Shown: piece by piece, positions 20,316-29,784 of the stretch | How positions within the stretch are numbered: position 1 is the first letter of the stretch | How the letters are laid out: each line of letters begins with the position of its first letter | Assembly: GCF_001555965.1 (NCBI RefSeq) | Contig: NZ_LSHX01000033.1 | Span: forward strand, 1-64,000 | Reading direction: 5' to 3' | Source of the DNA: Sphingomonas sp. CCH21-G11 | GTDB lineage: Bacteria; Pseudomonadota; Alphaproteobacteria; Sphingomonadales; Sphingomonadaceae | Length of the DNA: 64,000 nt | Program-made: the position numbers and the translations under genes | The notes under the pieces: model-generated | Database searches by the model: none | What the model was told of the DNA's origin: nothing | The model's input: only the letters and a program-made list of their open reading frames with translations

Positions 20316-21089
20316 ATGATCGAAGCCGATCGGAGAGGCGAGCCGATGGTCGACCTCGCGCGCCCGCCATCGGCGCTGGGCGACGGAGCCGCGCTGTTTC
20401 TCGATTTCGATGGCACGTTGGTGGCGATCGCCGCGCGTCCCGATGCCGTATGCGTCTCGCCAGATTTGCCCGCGCTGATCCAGCGCCTGCGCGATCGGCT
20501 GGGTGGGCGGCTGGCGATCATCAGCGGCCGCGCGCTCGACGATCTGGATGCGTTGCTGGAGCTTCCGGACATCGCGGCAAGCGGCAGCCATGGCGCCGAG
20601 CTGCGCTGGCCGGACGGCACGCGACGGCCGGTGGATCGTCCGGCCGCCCTCGATGGCATCACCGCCGAACTTCATGCGTTCGCCGCCAGTAACCCAGGCA
20701 CGCTCGTCGAAGCGAAGCCGCTGGGGGTGGCGCTGCATCATCGCGGCGCGCCGGATGCTGCGGATGCGTGCGCAGCAATCATGCAGCATTTCGCGGAGTC
20801 GGAGGGGTTTGCGCTGCAGACAGGAAAGATGGTGCACGAGCTTCGCCTGCCCGGATCGACCAAGGGCGATGCCGTGCGCGCGTTCATGGCCGACCCGCAG
20901 TTCGCCGGCAGCGTTCCGGTGTTCGTCGGCGACGATGTGACGGATGAGGAGGGATTTTTGGCGGTGGCGGGTTTTGGTGGACTGGGTGTGCTGGTCGGCG
21001 AACTGCGCGAGACTGCCGCAAGCGCGCGGCTGGACGATGTCGCGGCGGTGCATGACTGGCTGTCCGGTCTGGCGGGAGCCGGGCATTGA
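20316..21089 (+). CDS. otsB: Trehalose-6-phosphate phosphatase
   Basis: A 257-residue HAD-superfamily phosphatase that dephosphorylates trehalose 6-phosphate. Motif I LFLDFDGTLVAIA carries the nucleophile Asp, IISGRALDDL and GSHGAELRWPDG are family typical, and GDDVTDEEGF is motif IV. A GGGAGG site lies 8 bases before the ATG at 20316. It is the first gene of otsB-GH15-otsA, and the GH15 start overlaps its stop. Confidence 0.94.
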   Translation: MIEADRRGEPMVDLARPPSALGDGAALFLDFDGTLVAIAARPDAVCVSPDLPALIQRLRDRLGGRLAIISGRALDDLDALLELPDIAASGSHGAELRWPDGTRRPVDRPAALDGITAELHAFAASNPGTLVEAKPLGVALHHRGAPDAADACAAIMQHFAESEGFALQTGKMVHELRLPGSTKGDAVRAFMADPQFAGSVPVFVGDDVTDEEGFLAVAGFGGLGVLVGELRETAASARLDDVAAVHDWLSGLAGAGH

Positions 21090-22885
21090 GCGCGGCGACG
21101 CTCGACCTCTGGCCGATCGGCAATTGCCAGGTCAGCGCGCTGATCGACCGTGATGCGCGGATGGTATGGGCATGCGTGCCCCGCGTCGACGGCGATCCGA
21201 TGTTTTCCGCGCTCATCGCCGGGCACGACCCGGGATCGGCTGACGCGACGGGACTATGGGCGATCGATCTGGAGGGATGCGTGTCGGTCGCGCAGCATTA
21301 CCTGCCCAACACACCGATCCTGGTCAGCACGCTGACCGATGCGGAGGGGAGCGCGATCGAGATCGTCGATTTCTGTCCGCGCTTCGAGCGGCTGGGGCGC
21401 ACCTATCGTCCGGTCGCCTTTGCCCGTCGCGTCCGCCCGCTGTCGGGACGGCCGCGGATCCGCGTTCGCCTGCGTCCCACGCGCGGCTGGGGCGATGCGG
21501 CGATTGAGCGGACCAGCGGGTCCAACCATCTGCGCCATCGCCTCGATGGCATGTTTGTCCGCCTGTCGACGACGGCGCCGGTCGGCCTGATCGAGGCCGA
21601 GCGCGCATTCCGGGTCGAGGGGCCGCTGCATTTCTTCCTGGGTCCGGACGAGAGCTTTTCGGGCGATATCGCGACCACGTTCGAGGAGATGCTGAGCTAT
21701 ACCACCCGCCATTGGCAGCATTGGGCGCGGGGGCTGGCGACGCCGTTCGAGTGGCAGGACGTCGTCATCCGCTGCGCGATCACGCTGAAGCTTTGCCAGC
21801 ACGAGGAAACCGGCGCGATCGTCGCCGCGCTGACCACGTCGATTCCGGAACATGCCGGGTCGCAGCGCAATTGGGACTATCGCTATTGCTGGATCCGCGA
21901 TGCCTATTACACGGTGCAGGCGCTCAACCGCGTCGGCGCGCTCGATGTGCTGGAGGGGTATCTCGGCTATCTGCGCAACATCGTCGATCAGGCAAAGGGC
22001 GGCGACATCCAGCCGCTCTATGGCGTCCTCGGCGAGCAGGAGCTGACCGAACGCACCGCGCCGGGCCTGGCCGGCTATCGCGGCATGGGGCCGGTTCGCG
22101 TCGGCAACCAGGCGTATGAGCAGCGCCAGCACGACGCCTATGGCCAGATCGTGCTGTCCAACGTTCAGGCGTTTTTCGACGCGCGGCTGTTCCGCGTCGC
22201 CAATGCCGAGGATTTCGAGGCACTGGAACGCGTCGGCGAGCGCGCCTGGGAGTTGTATGATCAGCCCGACGCGGGTTTGTGGGAGCTGCGCACCCGTCAA
22301 GCGGCGCACACCTATTCCGCAGCGATGTGCTGGGCAGCGTGCGACCGGCTGGGCAATGCGGCGACGCGGCTCGGTCTCGATGCGCGCGCCGACTTCTGGA
22401 ACGCGCGCGCCGACGTCATGCGCGCGCGGATCGAGGATGCAGCCTGGCGCCCGGGCACCAACCGGATTTCGGCGACCTTTACGGGCGATGATCTCGACGC
22501 CAGCCTGTTGCAGCTGCTCGACCTGCGGTTCCTGTCACCCGACGATCCGCGCTTCCGCGGCACGCTGGACGCTGTCGAGACCGGGCTGCGGCGCGGATCG
22601 CACATGCTGCGTTATGATACCGAGGACGATTTCGGCCTGCCCGAAACCGCGTTCAACGTGTGCACCTTCTGGTTGATCGAGGCGCTGCATTTCACCGGCC
22701 GCGATGCCGACGCGCGTGCGCTGTTCGAGGAAATGCTGGCGCGTCGCACCGCCGCCGGCCTATTGTCGGAGGATATCGACCCGGCCAGCGGCGAACTCTG
22801 GGGGAACTATCCCCAGACCTATTCGCTGGTCGGCATGATCAATTGCGCCGTCCTGTTGAGCAAACCGTGGAGCGCGATCCGATGA
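21086..22885 (+). CDS. Glycoside hydrolase family 15 protein (glucoamylase/trehalase-like)
   Basis: A 599-residue protein with an N-terminal beta domain (LWPIGNCQVSALID) and a C-terminal alpha/alpha barrel of GH15. Barrel landmarks are NWDYRYCWIRDAYYTVQALN, the acid/base region TEDDFGLPE, and GLLSEDIDPASGELWGNYPQ. It starts at a TTG that overlaps the otsB stop, with GGGAG upstream. Lying between otsB and otsA, it is expected to act on trehalose or a related alpha-glucan, perhaps degrading trehalose; the substrate is not proven. It ends in an ATGA overlap with otsA. Confidence 0.88.
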   Translation: MSAATLDLWPIGNCQVSALIDRDARMVWACVPRVDGDPMFSALIAGHDPGSADATGLWAIDLEGCVSVAQHYLPNTPILVSTLTDAEGSAIEIVDFCPRFERLGRTYRPVAFARRVRPLSGRPRIRVRLRPTRGWGDAAIERTSGSNHLRHRLDGMFVRLSTTAPVGLIEAERAFRVEGPLHFFLGPDESFSGDIATTFEEMLSYTTRHWQHWARGLATPFEWQDVVIRCAITLKLCQHEETGAIVAALTTSIPEHAGSQRNWDYRYCWIRDAYYTVQALNRVGALDVLEGYLGYLRNIVDQAKGGDIQPLYGVLGEQELTERTAPGLAGYRGMGPVRVGNQAYEQRQHDAYGQIVLSNVQAFFDARLFRVANAEDFEALERVGERAWELYDQPDAGLWELRTRQAAHTYSAAMCWAACDRLGNAATRLGLDARADFWNARADVMRARIEDAAWRPGTNRISATFTGDDLDASLLQLLDLRFLSPDDPRFRGTLDAVETGLRRGSHMLRYDTEDDFGLPETAFNVCTFWLIEALHFTGRDADARALFEEMLARRTAAGLLSEDIDPASGELWGNYPQTYSLVGMINCAVLLSKPWSAIR

Positions 22886-24279
22886 ACCGGCTGATCATCA
22901 TTTCCAATCGCGTGTCCGCGCCGACCGATTCGAAGTCGGGGGCGCAGGGCGGGCTGGCAGTCGCGCTCGCGGCGGCGCTGCGCGAATATCGCGGGTTGTG
23001 GTTCGGGTGGTCGGGCGAGACGACGGACGTGTTCAGCGGCCATATCAACTTTCAGCGCGCGCATGGCGTCACCACGGCGACGGTCGACCTGGAGGAACAG
23101 GACGTCGACGAATATTATAACGGTTTCGCCAATCGTACGCTGTGGCCGCTGTTCCACTACCGCATCGACCTGGCCGAATATGCCCGCGACTTCGCAGGCG
23201 GCTACAAGCGTGTGAACGAGCGGTTCGCCGATACCGTCCGCCCGCTGATCGAGCCAGACGACGTGATCTGGATCCAGGATTATCACATGTTCCCGCTCGG
23301 GGGCGAGCTGCGCGACCGGGGCTGCAAGAACCGGATCGGCTTTTTCCTCCACATTCCGTGGCCGCCGCGCCGGCTGCTCAATACATTGCCCGAGGCGGGC
23401 GAGCTCGTCGCGACGCTGTTCGCCTATGACGTCATCGGCTTTCATATTGAGGAGTGGCTGGAAAGCTTCTGCGATTTCGCGGTCAAGGATCTGGGTGCCG
23501 AGCGGATCGCGCCGGACGTGCTGAAACTGGGGGCGCGCACGGTGCGCGTCGTCGCCAACCCGATCGGCATCGACACGCAGGAATTCGTCGCCGCCGCCAA
23601 TTCGCCGCCCGCACGGCTCAGCTATCGGCGGATGCGCGACAGCGCGGTCGGGCGCGACATGATCGTCGGAGTCGACCGGCTGGACTATTCCAAGGGGCTG
23701 GAGGAACGCTTCCTCGGCTACGAGCAGTTTCTCAAGGATCACCCCGAGGAGCGCAAGGAGGTGTTCCTGCTCCAGATTGCACCGCCGTCGCGCGGCGCGG
23801 TCGAGAGCTATCAGAAGATTCGCGCCACGCTGGAAGGGCTGTCGGGCCGGATCAACGGCGGCTATGCCGATGTCGACTGGGTGCCGATCCGTTACGTCAA
23901 TCAGGGCTATCCCCGCGACGTGCTGGCCGGCATCTATCGCGCGGCGCGGATCGGTCTGGTGACGCCGTTGCGCGACGGGATGAACCTGGTCGCCAAAGAA
24001 TATGTCGCGGCGCAGGATCCGGAGGACCCCGGCGTGCTGATCCTGTCACGCTTTGCGGGTGCGGCCGCGCAGCTGGGTGAAGGCGCGTTGCTCGTCAATC
24101 CGTACAGCGCGGAGGAGATGTCCGACGCGATCCTGCGCGCGCTGCGCATGCCGCGCGACGAGCGCCAGTCGCGGTGGCGGCGGATGATGGACAATGTCGA
24201 GCAGCAGGACGTGATCTGGTGGCGCAAGCGCTTCACCGACCTGCTGATGGGCGATGTCGAGGTCTCGGCAGAGGCCTGA
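22882..24279 (+). CDS. otsA: Trehalose-6-phosphate synthase
   Basis: A 465-residue GT20 enzyme that joins UDP-glucose (or another NDP-glucose) to glucose 6-phosphate. All hallmarks are present: LWFGWSGE, YYNGFANRTLWPLFHY, WIQDYHMFPLG, FFLHIPWPPRRLL, VDRLDYSKGLEERFLGY and RDGMNLVAKEYVAAQ. The ATG overlaps the GH15 stop (ATGA). With otsB it makes trehalose, an osmo- and desiccation protectant. Confidence 0.95.
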   Translation: MNRLIIISNRVSAPTDSKSGAQGGLAVALAAALREYRGLWFGWSGETTDVFSGHINFQRAHGVTTATVDLEEQDVDEYYNGFANRTLWPLFHYRIDLAEYARDFAGGYKRVNERFADTVRPLIEPDDVIWIQDYHMFPLGGELRDRGCKNRIGFFLHIPWPPRRLLNTLPEAGELVATLFAYDVIGFHIEEWLESFCDFAVKDLGAERIAPDVLKLGARTVRVVANPIGIDTQEFVAAANSPPARLSYRRMRDSAVGRDMIVGVDRLDYSKGLEERFLGYEQFLKDHPEERKEVFLLQIAPPSRGAVESYQKIRATLEGLSGRINGGYADVDWVPIRYVNQGYPRDVLAGIYRAARIGLVTPLRDGMNLVAKEYVAAQDPEDPGVLILSRFAGAAAQLGEGALLVNPYSAEEMSDAILRALRMPRDERQSRWRRMMDNVEQQDVIWWRKRFTDLLMGDVEVSAEA

Positions 24280-24363
24280 CCGCGCTGACCCGGTTCAGCT
24301 TCTGGAAAGCCGGCTTCGTCGAGGATGCGCGGTCACCTTTGACGATCAATGCGGAGTAACGCG

Positions 24364-24816
24364 ATGCTCTTTGCGGTTTTGGCGTTGCTCGCCGCCCCGG
24401 CGGGGCAGGATGCGGAGCCGGCTGCGGGCGGTACGCCGCCGCAACGGATCATCAACCTGATCGTTTATGGCGACGATCCCTGTCCGAGCGGCGGCCCCGA
24501 CGACATCGTCGTATGCTCGCGCGAGGATCGCGACGAGCAGTACCGCATTCCCAAGCAGTTCCGTGAGCGCCCCGTCGAGCCTCCCAGCGCAAGCTGGACG
24601 CGGCGCGCCGAACTGATCGAGGAAGTCAATCGCGTCGGCCGTCCCGGCAGTTGCTCCCCGGTCGGAACCGGCGGTCAGACCGGGTGCAACAGCGCGTTGC
24701 TTCGGCTGTGGCGCGACGATCGCGACGCGAAGCGGGTCGAGGCGGGGCGGCTGGAGTCCACCCTGCGCCGCGAAGATGCCGAGGACGACGACAAGGACGA
24801 CGAAAAGGACGATTGA
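24364..24816 (+). CDS. Small secreted protein, conserved in sphingomonads, function unknown
   Basis: A 150-residue protein. A short hydrophobic N-terminus (MLFAVLALLAAPAG) suggests a signal peptide. The middle contains GDDPCPSGGPDDIVVCSRED and DEQYRIPKQFRERP, a block I associate with small uncharacterised sphingomonad proteins. There are four cysteines, and the C-terminal tail is a run of Asp/Lys/Glu. GGAG lies 8 bases before the ATG at 24364; an ATG at 24349 is less likely. It converges on trpE. Confidence 0.65.
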   Translation: MLFAVLALLAAPAGQDAEPAAGGTPPQRIINLIVYGDDPCPSGGPDDIVVCSREDRDEQYRIPKQFRERPVEPPSASWTRRAELIEEVNRVGRPGSCSPVGTGGQTGCNSALLRLWRDDRDAKRVEAGRLESTLRREDAEDDDKDDEKDD

Positions 24817-24823
24817 GCGCGGT

Positions 24824-26326
24824 CTATTGCCCGAAGCCGGGCGCCGCCGCGCGCGCCAGCGCGTCGCGGGCGGCCGCGAGAAGCGCGCCGGCCTTGGCTT
24901 CGCACTCGCGCTGTTCATAGGCGGGGTCGCTGTCGGCGACGATCCCTGCGCCCGCCTGAACATGCATCACCCCGTCCTTGACCACCGCGGTACGCAGCAC
25001 GATGCAGCTGTCCATCGATCCGTCGGGTGAGAAATAGCCGACGCCGCCGGCATAGGCACCGCGCGTTTCGGGTTCGAGCTCCGCGATGATCTCGCACGCG
25101 CGCACCTTTGGCGCACCGCTGACGGTTCCGGCGGGGAAGCCCGCGAACAACGCGTCGATCGCGTCACGCGCCGGCGCGATACGCCCGACCACATTCGATA
25201 CGATGTGCATGACGTGGCTGTAGAATTCGACCATGTAGCTGTCGGTCACCCGCACGCTGCCCGCTTGTGCCACCCGGCCGACATCGTTGCGGCCCAGATC
25301 GAGAAGCATCAGATGCTCGGCGCGCTCCTTGGCATCGGCGAGCAGGCTGGCGCGGTTCGCCTCGTCCTCCGCCGCGTTCGCGCCGCGCGGGCGCGTGCCG
25401 GCGATCGGACGGATCGTCACCTCGCCGTCGCGCACCCGGACCAGGATTTCGGGGCTCGAGCCGGTCAGCGCGAACCCGGGCAGGTCGAGATGGTAGAGAA
25501 AGGGCGACGGATTGATCCGGCGCAGCGCACGATAAAGCTCGAACGGCGGCAGCGGGAAGGGGGCGCGGAAACGCTGCGCCAGCACGACCTGAAAGATGTC
25601 GCCCGCGGTGATGTAATCCTTGGCGGCGGCGACCATTGCCCGATAGCGCCCGGCGGGCAGCACGGGTTCGAGCGCGATGTCGCAGGCCGCATCGATCCGC
25701 GCGGGCGCGGGCAGCGGCCTGGCGGTGAGCGCGGCGGCGGTCGCCTCGATCCGGTCGGCCGCGCGATCGAGCGTCGCGTCGATGCCGTCGCCGGGCCAGA
25801 CCGGCGCGACGATGAACAGCGCGTCCGCCAGCCGGTCGAAGATCAGGATGACGGTCGGGCGCACGAACATCATGTCGGGCACGTCGATCGGATTTGCCGG
25901 CGGGCGCGGCAGTCGTTCGACGAGGCCGACGGTCTCATAGCCGAAATAGCCGACCAGACAGGCTAGCGCGCGGGGGAGCTCGCCCGGCACGTCCATGCGG
26001 CAATCGGCGACCAGCGCGCGCAGCGCGTTGAGACTGGGCGCGTCGCACGGGATGAAGGCGTCGCGGTTGGTCAGCCAGTCGCGGTTGATCGACGCATTAT
26101 TGCCTTCGGCCCTGAATACGAGATCGGGGGCCAGCCCGATCAGGCTGTGGCGCCCGCGCACCGATCCGCCCTCGACCGACTCGAGCAGGAAATCGCCGCG
26201 CCCCGGCTGCATCAGCTTGAGCGCGGCGGCGACCGGGGTTTCGGTATCCGCGACCTGGCGTTGCCACACCAGCGCGGGCACCCCGCGCGCCAGCGCGTCG
26301 CGGGCGCGATCGAGCCCCTGGATCAT
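24824..26326 (-). CDS. trpE: Anthranilate synthase component I
   Basis: A 500-residue chorismate-utilising enzyme that makes anthranilate, the first step of tryptophan synthesis, with a glutamine amidotransferase partner (trpG not in the window). Landmarks are LLESVEGGSVRGRHS (feedback-binding region), TGSSPEILVRVRDGEVTIRP, IAGTRPRG, LLDLGRNDVGRVA, TVSGAPKVRACEII and GAYAGGVGYFSPDG. The start at 26326 follows the ppiD stop by 4 bases, so the two are co-transcribed. Confidence 0.94.
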   Translation of the reverse strand: MIQGLDRARDALARGVPALVWQRQVADTETPVAAALKLMQPGRGDFLLESVEGGSVRGRHSLIGLAPDLVFRAEGNNASINRDWLTNRDAFIPCDAPSLNALRALVADCRMDVPGELPRALACLVGYFGYETVGLVERLPRPPANPIDVPDMMFVRPTVILIFDRLADALFIVAPVWPGDGIDATLDRAADRIEATAAALTARPLPAPARIDAACDIALEPVLPAGRYRAMVAAAKDYITAGDIFQVVLAQRFRAPFPLPPFELYRALRRINPSPFLYHLDLPGFALTGSSPEILVRVRDGEVTIRPIAGTRPRGANAAEDEANRASLLADAKERAEHLMLLDLGRNDVGRVAQAGSVRVTDSYMVEFYSHVMHIVSNVVGRIAPARDAIDALFAGFPAGTVSGAPKVRACEIIAELEPETRGAYAGGVGYFSPDGSMDSCIVLRTAVVKDGVMHVQAGAGIVADSDPAYEQRECEAKAGALLAAARDALARAAAPGFGQ

Positions 26327-26330
26327 CGGG

Positions 26331-28283
26331 TCACGGCGTCGGCGCGGACTGGCCGGCAAGGTCGCTGCGGACCTTGTTCAAGGCGCCCAGGTTGCGCTTG
26401 ACGCCGGCCTCTGCTTCGGCCGCCTTCACGAATTGTTCGGCATATTCGCGACCGATCACCCCGCCCAGCGCGGAGCGGCTTGCGCCGATCAGCTGCGCAT
26501 TGCCCTTGGCATCGCCGGGGATGATGTCCTCCAGATACACGACGAACCAGCCGCTCGTATTGTCGCCGCGCGCAATCTTGGCGCGCTTCTCGGTCATCGC
26601 GAACATCAGCTCGATCGCCGGCGGCACCTGGGCCTCGCGGTTGCGCTGCTGCGCGGCGAGCTGCGCGCGCGAGAGCTTTGCCGGCGTCGGGGCGGGCAGC
26701 TTGAGCCCAGTCTGGCGCATCGCGTCGGGCAGCGCGGTGCCGGCATTGACCTTGGCCGCGACCCCCTCGGCAATCGTGCGCGCGCGATCGAAGGCGCGCT
26801 CGGCGACGAAATCGCGCAGCACCGCGTCGCGCACCCGCGCCAGCGGCGGCGGGGCGGCTTCCTGGATCGCGCCGAGCGCGACGAGCGCGAAGGTGCCGTC
26901 TTCACCGACCTGGACCACTTCGGGATCGTCGCCCTGGTTGGCGGCGAAGCCCGCCTGGATGATCCGGGCCAGCGCCGGATCGGGTTGGGCCGGCGCATCC
27001 GGGTTGAGCCCGTTGGCCAGCACCGACCCGGTCGACTGCGCCTTCAGCTTGGCGTCGGTGACCAACTCGTCGAAGGTCGACCCTTCGGAAATGCCGTCGT
27101 CCAGCTTGCTCTGCATCGCGTTCAGCGCAGCCACGGTCTTGGCCTGACGCAGTTCGGAAGCCAGCGCTTCGCGCGCCTGGGCGAGCGTCCGCGCAGGGAC
27201 GACGCGGACCGCCTCGACCCGCACCACGTGCCAGCCGAGCGGCGAGCGCACGGGCCCCGCGACCGCGCCCTGCGCGGCGGCAAAGGCGGCGTCGGCCACG
27301 GCTGGCGCGGTCTGGCGGCCGAGATCGGCCTTGCTGACTTCGGTGAACAGCGTCGGTTCAAAGCCGGCGGTGCGCGCCGCCGCCTCGAGACTCGTGCCGC
27401 CGCGCACCTGCGCTGCCAGCCGGTTGGCGGCGGCCTGATCGGCGATCACCACCTGACGCACGGTGCGCTGCTCGCTCGCGGCGAACCGCGCGGCATCACG
27501 CTGATAGGCCTGGGCGATTTCCGCTTCGCTGGGCGTGGTCTGGCCGGCGACCGATTGCGGGGTCACCAGCGCATAACGCACGGTGCGGCGTTCCGGGATC
27601 GTGTAGCGGGGCCGGTTGCGGCCATAATAGGCCTGCAGCGCCTTGTCGTCGGGCGGGCCGCCGGCGTCCACCGCCTCGCTGGGGATGAAGCCGATCAGCG
27701 CCTCGCGCCGCTCGAGGAGGAGCGAGGCATAGGGTGCCGCCATCGCCGCCGAAATCTGCCGCGCCCCGATCGTCGGGTTGATCAGCCATCCCGCCAGCGT
27801 CTCGCGCCGGATATCGTCGCGAAGCTGTTCGGAGGTGATGCCGCGTTCACGCAGCCGCTGTTCATAGGTCTGCTGGTTGAACTTGCCGTCAAAGCCCTGG
27901 AAGGCGGGGATGCTCGCGATCTGGCCATCGACGAACTTCTGGCTCACGACCATTCCCGCGTCCGTCGCGAACTGGCGCAGCACCTGACCGGAAATCAGCT
28001 GGTCGAGCACGCTTTCGAGACCCCCCGCCGCGATGAACTGGCTCATGTCGGCGAGCGGGTTGCGCTGGCGTGCGGCCTCGACCTCAAGACGGGCGCGCTG
28101 GATCAGTTCGGTCGAGGTAATGTCTTCGTCGCCGACGCGCGCGACGCTGGTCGCCGCCGGGGCACCCGAGCGCAGGCCTGTGATGTCGCCCGCAGCAAAC
28201 GCCAGCGCGATCACGACCAGGAAGACGAGCGTGACGATTCCACCGATGCGCGAGAAGATCAGGCGACGAAAGACTGAGAGCAT
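26331..28283 (-). CDS. ppiD: SurA/PpiD-like periplasmic peptidyl-prolyl isomerase
   Basis: A 650-residue protein with one N-terminal membrane anchor (GGIVTLVFLVVIALAFAAGD), a SurA-N-like chaperone region and a central parvulin (PPIC) domain ending in SPLGWHVVRVEAV. A second degenerate parvulin-like region and a charged C-terminus follow. PpiD helps fold proteins leaving the Sec translocon. It lies directly upstream of trpE and is divergent from tpiA. Confidence 0.88.
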   Translation of the reverse strand: MLSVFRRLIFSRIGGIVTLVFLVVIALAFAAGDITGLRSGAPAATSVARVGDEDITSTELIQRARLEVEAARQRNPLADMSQFIAAGGLESVLDQLISGQVLRQFATDAGMVVSQKFVDGQIASIPAFQGFDGKFNQQTYEQRLRERGITSEQLRDDIRRETLAGWLINPTIGARQISAAMAAPYASLLLERREALIGFIPSEAVDAGGPPDDKALQAYYGRNRPRYTIPERRTVRYALVTPQSVAGQTTPSEAEIAQAYQRDAARFAASEQRTVRQVVIADQAAANRLAAQVRGGTSLEAAARTAGFEPTLFTEVSKADLGRQTAPAVADAAFAAAQGAVAGPVRSPLGWHVVRVEAVRVVPARTLAQAREALASELRQAKTVAALNAMQSKLDDGISEGSTFDELVTDAKLKAQSTGSVLANGLNPDAPAQPDPALARIIQAGFAANQGDDPEVVQVGEDGTFALVALGAIQEAAPPPLARVRDAVLRDFVAERAFDRARTIAEGVAAKVNAGTALPDAMRQTGLKLPAPTPAKLSRAQLAAQQRNREAQVPPAIELMFAMTEKRAKIARGDNTSGWFVVYLEDIIPGDAKGNAQLIGASRSALGGVIGREYAEQFVKAAEAEAGVKRNLGALNKVRSDLAGQSAPTP

Positions 28284-28407
28284 TGACGGGAGGCCGATCG
28301 GTTGAGGTTCCGGGAAACCGGGTCCTAGGCGGGCGCGCCGGGGCTTTCAAGCTTGTGCGCGTGCCGGACTGCGCTAATCGCGGACGCAACGAGCGGGAGG
28401 GACAGGC

Positions 28408-29157
28408 ATGACGCGACGCAAGCTGGTGGCGGGCAACTGGAAGATGAACGGGATGGCGCGCGACTTGGACGCGGTGGCGGCGATCGCGGCCGCTGCGCGC
28501 GCGCACCCCGATGTCGACGTCGCGCTGTGCGTGCCGGCGACGCTGATCGCGGCCGCGGCGAGCCGGGCCGAAGGCGTCTGGATCGGTGCGCAGGACGTCC
28601 ATGCCAATGATGCGGGCGCGCATACCGGCTGCCTGTCCGCGCCGATGCTGGTCGAAGCGGGCGCGCGCGTCGTGATCGTCGGGCACAGCGAACGCCGCGC
28701 CGACCAGAACGAAACGAGCCACGACGCCTGGGCCAAGGCGGCGGCCGCGCACCGCCACGCGATGCAGGTCATCCTGTGCGTGGGCGAGACCGAGGCCGAG
28801 CGCGAGGCCGGCCGCGCCGAGCGCGTCGTCCAGGCGCAGATCGAGAAGTCGGTGCCCGAGGACGCGACCGGCGACTGGTTCACGCTGGCCTATGAACCGC
28901 GCTGGGCGATCGGCACCGGCCGGACCCCGACGCTGGAGGAAATTGCCTGCATCCATGCGATCGCGCGCGCCAAGCTGCGCCAGATGATCGGCGATACTGC
29001 GGCGGGCATCCGCATCCTTTATGGCGGCTCGGTGACGGGCGCGAATGCGGGCGCCATCCTGTTTACCGAGAATGTCGACGGCGCCCTGGTCGGCGGCGCC
29101 AGCCTGACCGCGGCGAAATTCGTGCCGATCATCGAGGCGGCGGCAGCGGGAAACTGA
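28408..29157 (+). CDS. tpiA: Triosephosphate isomerase
   Basis: A 249-residue TIM-barrel enzyme interconverting dihydroxyacetone phosphate and glyceraldehyde 3-phosphate. The catalytic residues are in VAGNWKMNG (Lys), VGHSERR (His) and LAYEPRWAIGTGRTP (Glu), and the phosphate-binding loop is ILYGGSVTGANA. GGGAGGG lies before the ATG. It is the last chromosomal gene before the conjugative element. Confidence 0.96.
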   Translation: MTRRKLVAGNWKMNGMARDLDAVAAIAAAARAHPDVDVALCVPATLIAAAASRAEGVWIGAQDVHANDAGAHTGCLSAPMLVEAGARVVIVGHSERRADQNETSHDAWAKAAAAHRHAMQVILCVGETEAEREAGRAERVVQAQIEKSVPEDATGDWFTLAYEPRWAIGTGRTPTLEEIACIHAIARAKLRQMIGDTAAGIRILYGGSVTGANAGAILFTENVDGALVGGASLTAAKFVPIIEAAAAGN

Positions 29158-29333
29158 GCCCGCCGAATATCGCGATGGTAGCGGAGGAGGGATTCACACG
29201 AAAAACATAAGATACTGATTTATAACAACGTTCTTGATCGTCGTGCCGATAATTCCGCTCAATCCACCCCCAATTTTACCCCTTCGCGACAGGCCGTGCC
29301 GAAATATCGACAGGCCGACATGCGCGATCCCTG
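29158..29333. other. Possible left end/attachment site of the conjugative element
   Basis: No gene is seen. TGGTAGCGGAGGAGGGATTC at 29176-29195 is, in reverse complement, laid out like a tRNA 3' end: a T-arm strand CCCTC, an acceptor strand CTCCGCT, the discriminator A and CCA. The rest of the tRNA is missing. Right after it the sequence becomes AT-richer and the conjugation genes begin. This is what one junction of an element integrated in a tRNA gene would look like. A second copy is not found in the window, so the call is tentative. Confidence 0.35.
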
Positions 29334-29567
29334 CTACGCCCGAGAACGCGGCTGTTTACAGTGTGATCGCAGAAAGGACCGCAGACTATCGACAAACACC
29401 ACGGTTGCACGGCCGACCTTGGCTGCCTCGATGTCGCCGGAAGCGATGAGCTGGTAGATCTTGGATTTGCTGAGCCCCGTCATCCGTACTGCGTCGGGAA
29501 TGCGAACGCTTATCGGCCCAATCGGGGGCGCGTCGTCGCCATTCGTTGCAGGCTGCCGGGCCGACAT
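29334..29567 (-). CDS. AlpA/excisionase-like helix-turn-helix protein
   Basis: A 77-residue protein with a MerR/AlpA-type DNA-binding domain: IRIPDAVRMTGLSKSKIYQL is the helix-turn-helix and IEAAKVGRATVVFVDSLRSF the wing. It starts at 29567, four bases after the DUF2274 stop, so it is the last gene of the trb operon. Such proteins commonly act as excisionases or activators in integrative elements. The longer open frame upstream overlaps DUF2274 and is rejected. Confidence 0.75.
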   Translation of the reverse strand: MSARQPATNGDDAPPIGPISVRIPDAVRMTGLSKSKIYQLIASGDIEAAKVGRATVVFVDSLRSFLRSHCKQPRSRA

Positions 29568-29571
29568 CGGA

Positions 29572-29784
29572 CTATTTCTTACGTGCCCGGCTGAACGAGC
29601 GGTCGCTCGCCAGGAAGCCGCTAAGCATGAATGGAATGAGGTCCGGTACGGACTCGCGTCGGCCGTAGGCCGCCTCATAGGCCTCGGCGTAGTCGTTCAG
29701 CGCTTCGATGAGATCCGGCATGACGTTGATCGTGATCTTAGCCGGCGTCCGATCGGGCAGCCTTGGCAGCTTCAAATCAGCCAT
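29572..29784 (-). CDS. DUF2274 domain protein of the conjugation operon
   Basis: A 70-residue protein starting MADLKLPRLPDRTPAKITIN, which is typical of DUF2274, a family found directly after trbI in integrative elements. The ATG at 29784 lies inside the 3' end of trbI, so translation is coupled. A pattern of hydrophobic strand then two helices (LIEALNDYAEAYEAAYG) would fit a ribbon-helix-helix-like fold, but its role is unknown. Confidence 0.75.
   Translation of the reverse strand: MADLKLPRLPDRTPAKITINVMPDLIEALNDYAEAYEAAYGRRESVPDLIPFMLSGFLASDRSFSRARKK

Noticed and set aside
29158..29333. Complete tRNA gene at the element boundary
   Set aside because: Only a 3'-end-like 20-mer is present; the D-arm, anticodon arm and 5' acceptor strand are not found.
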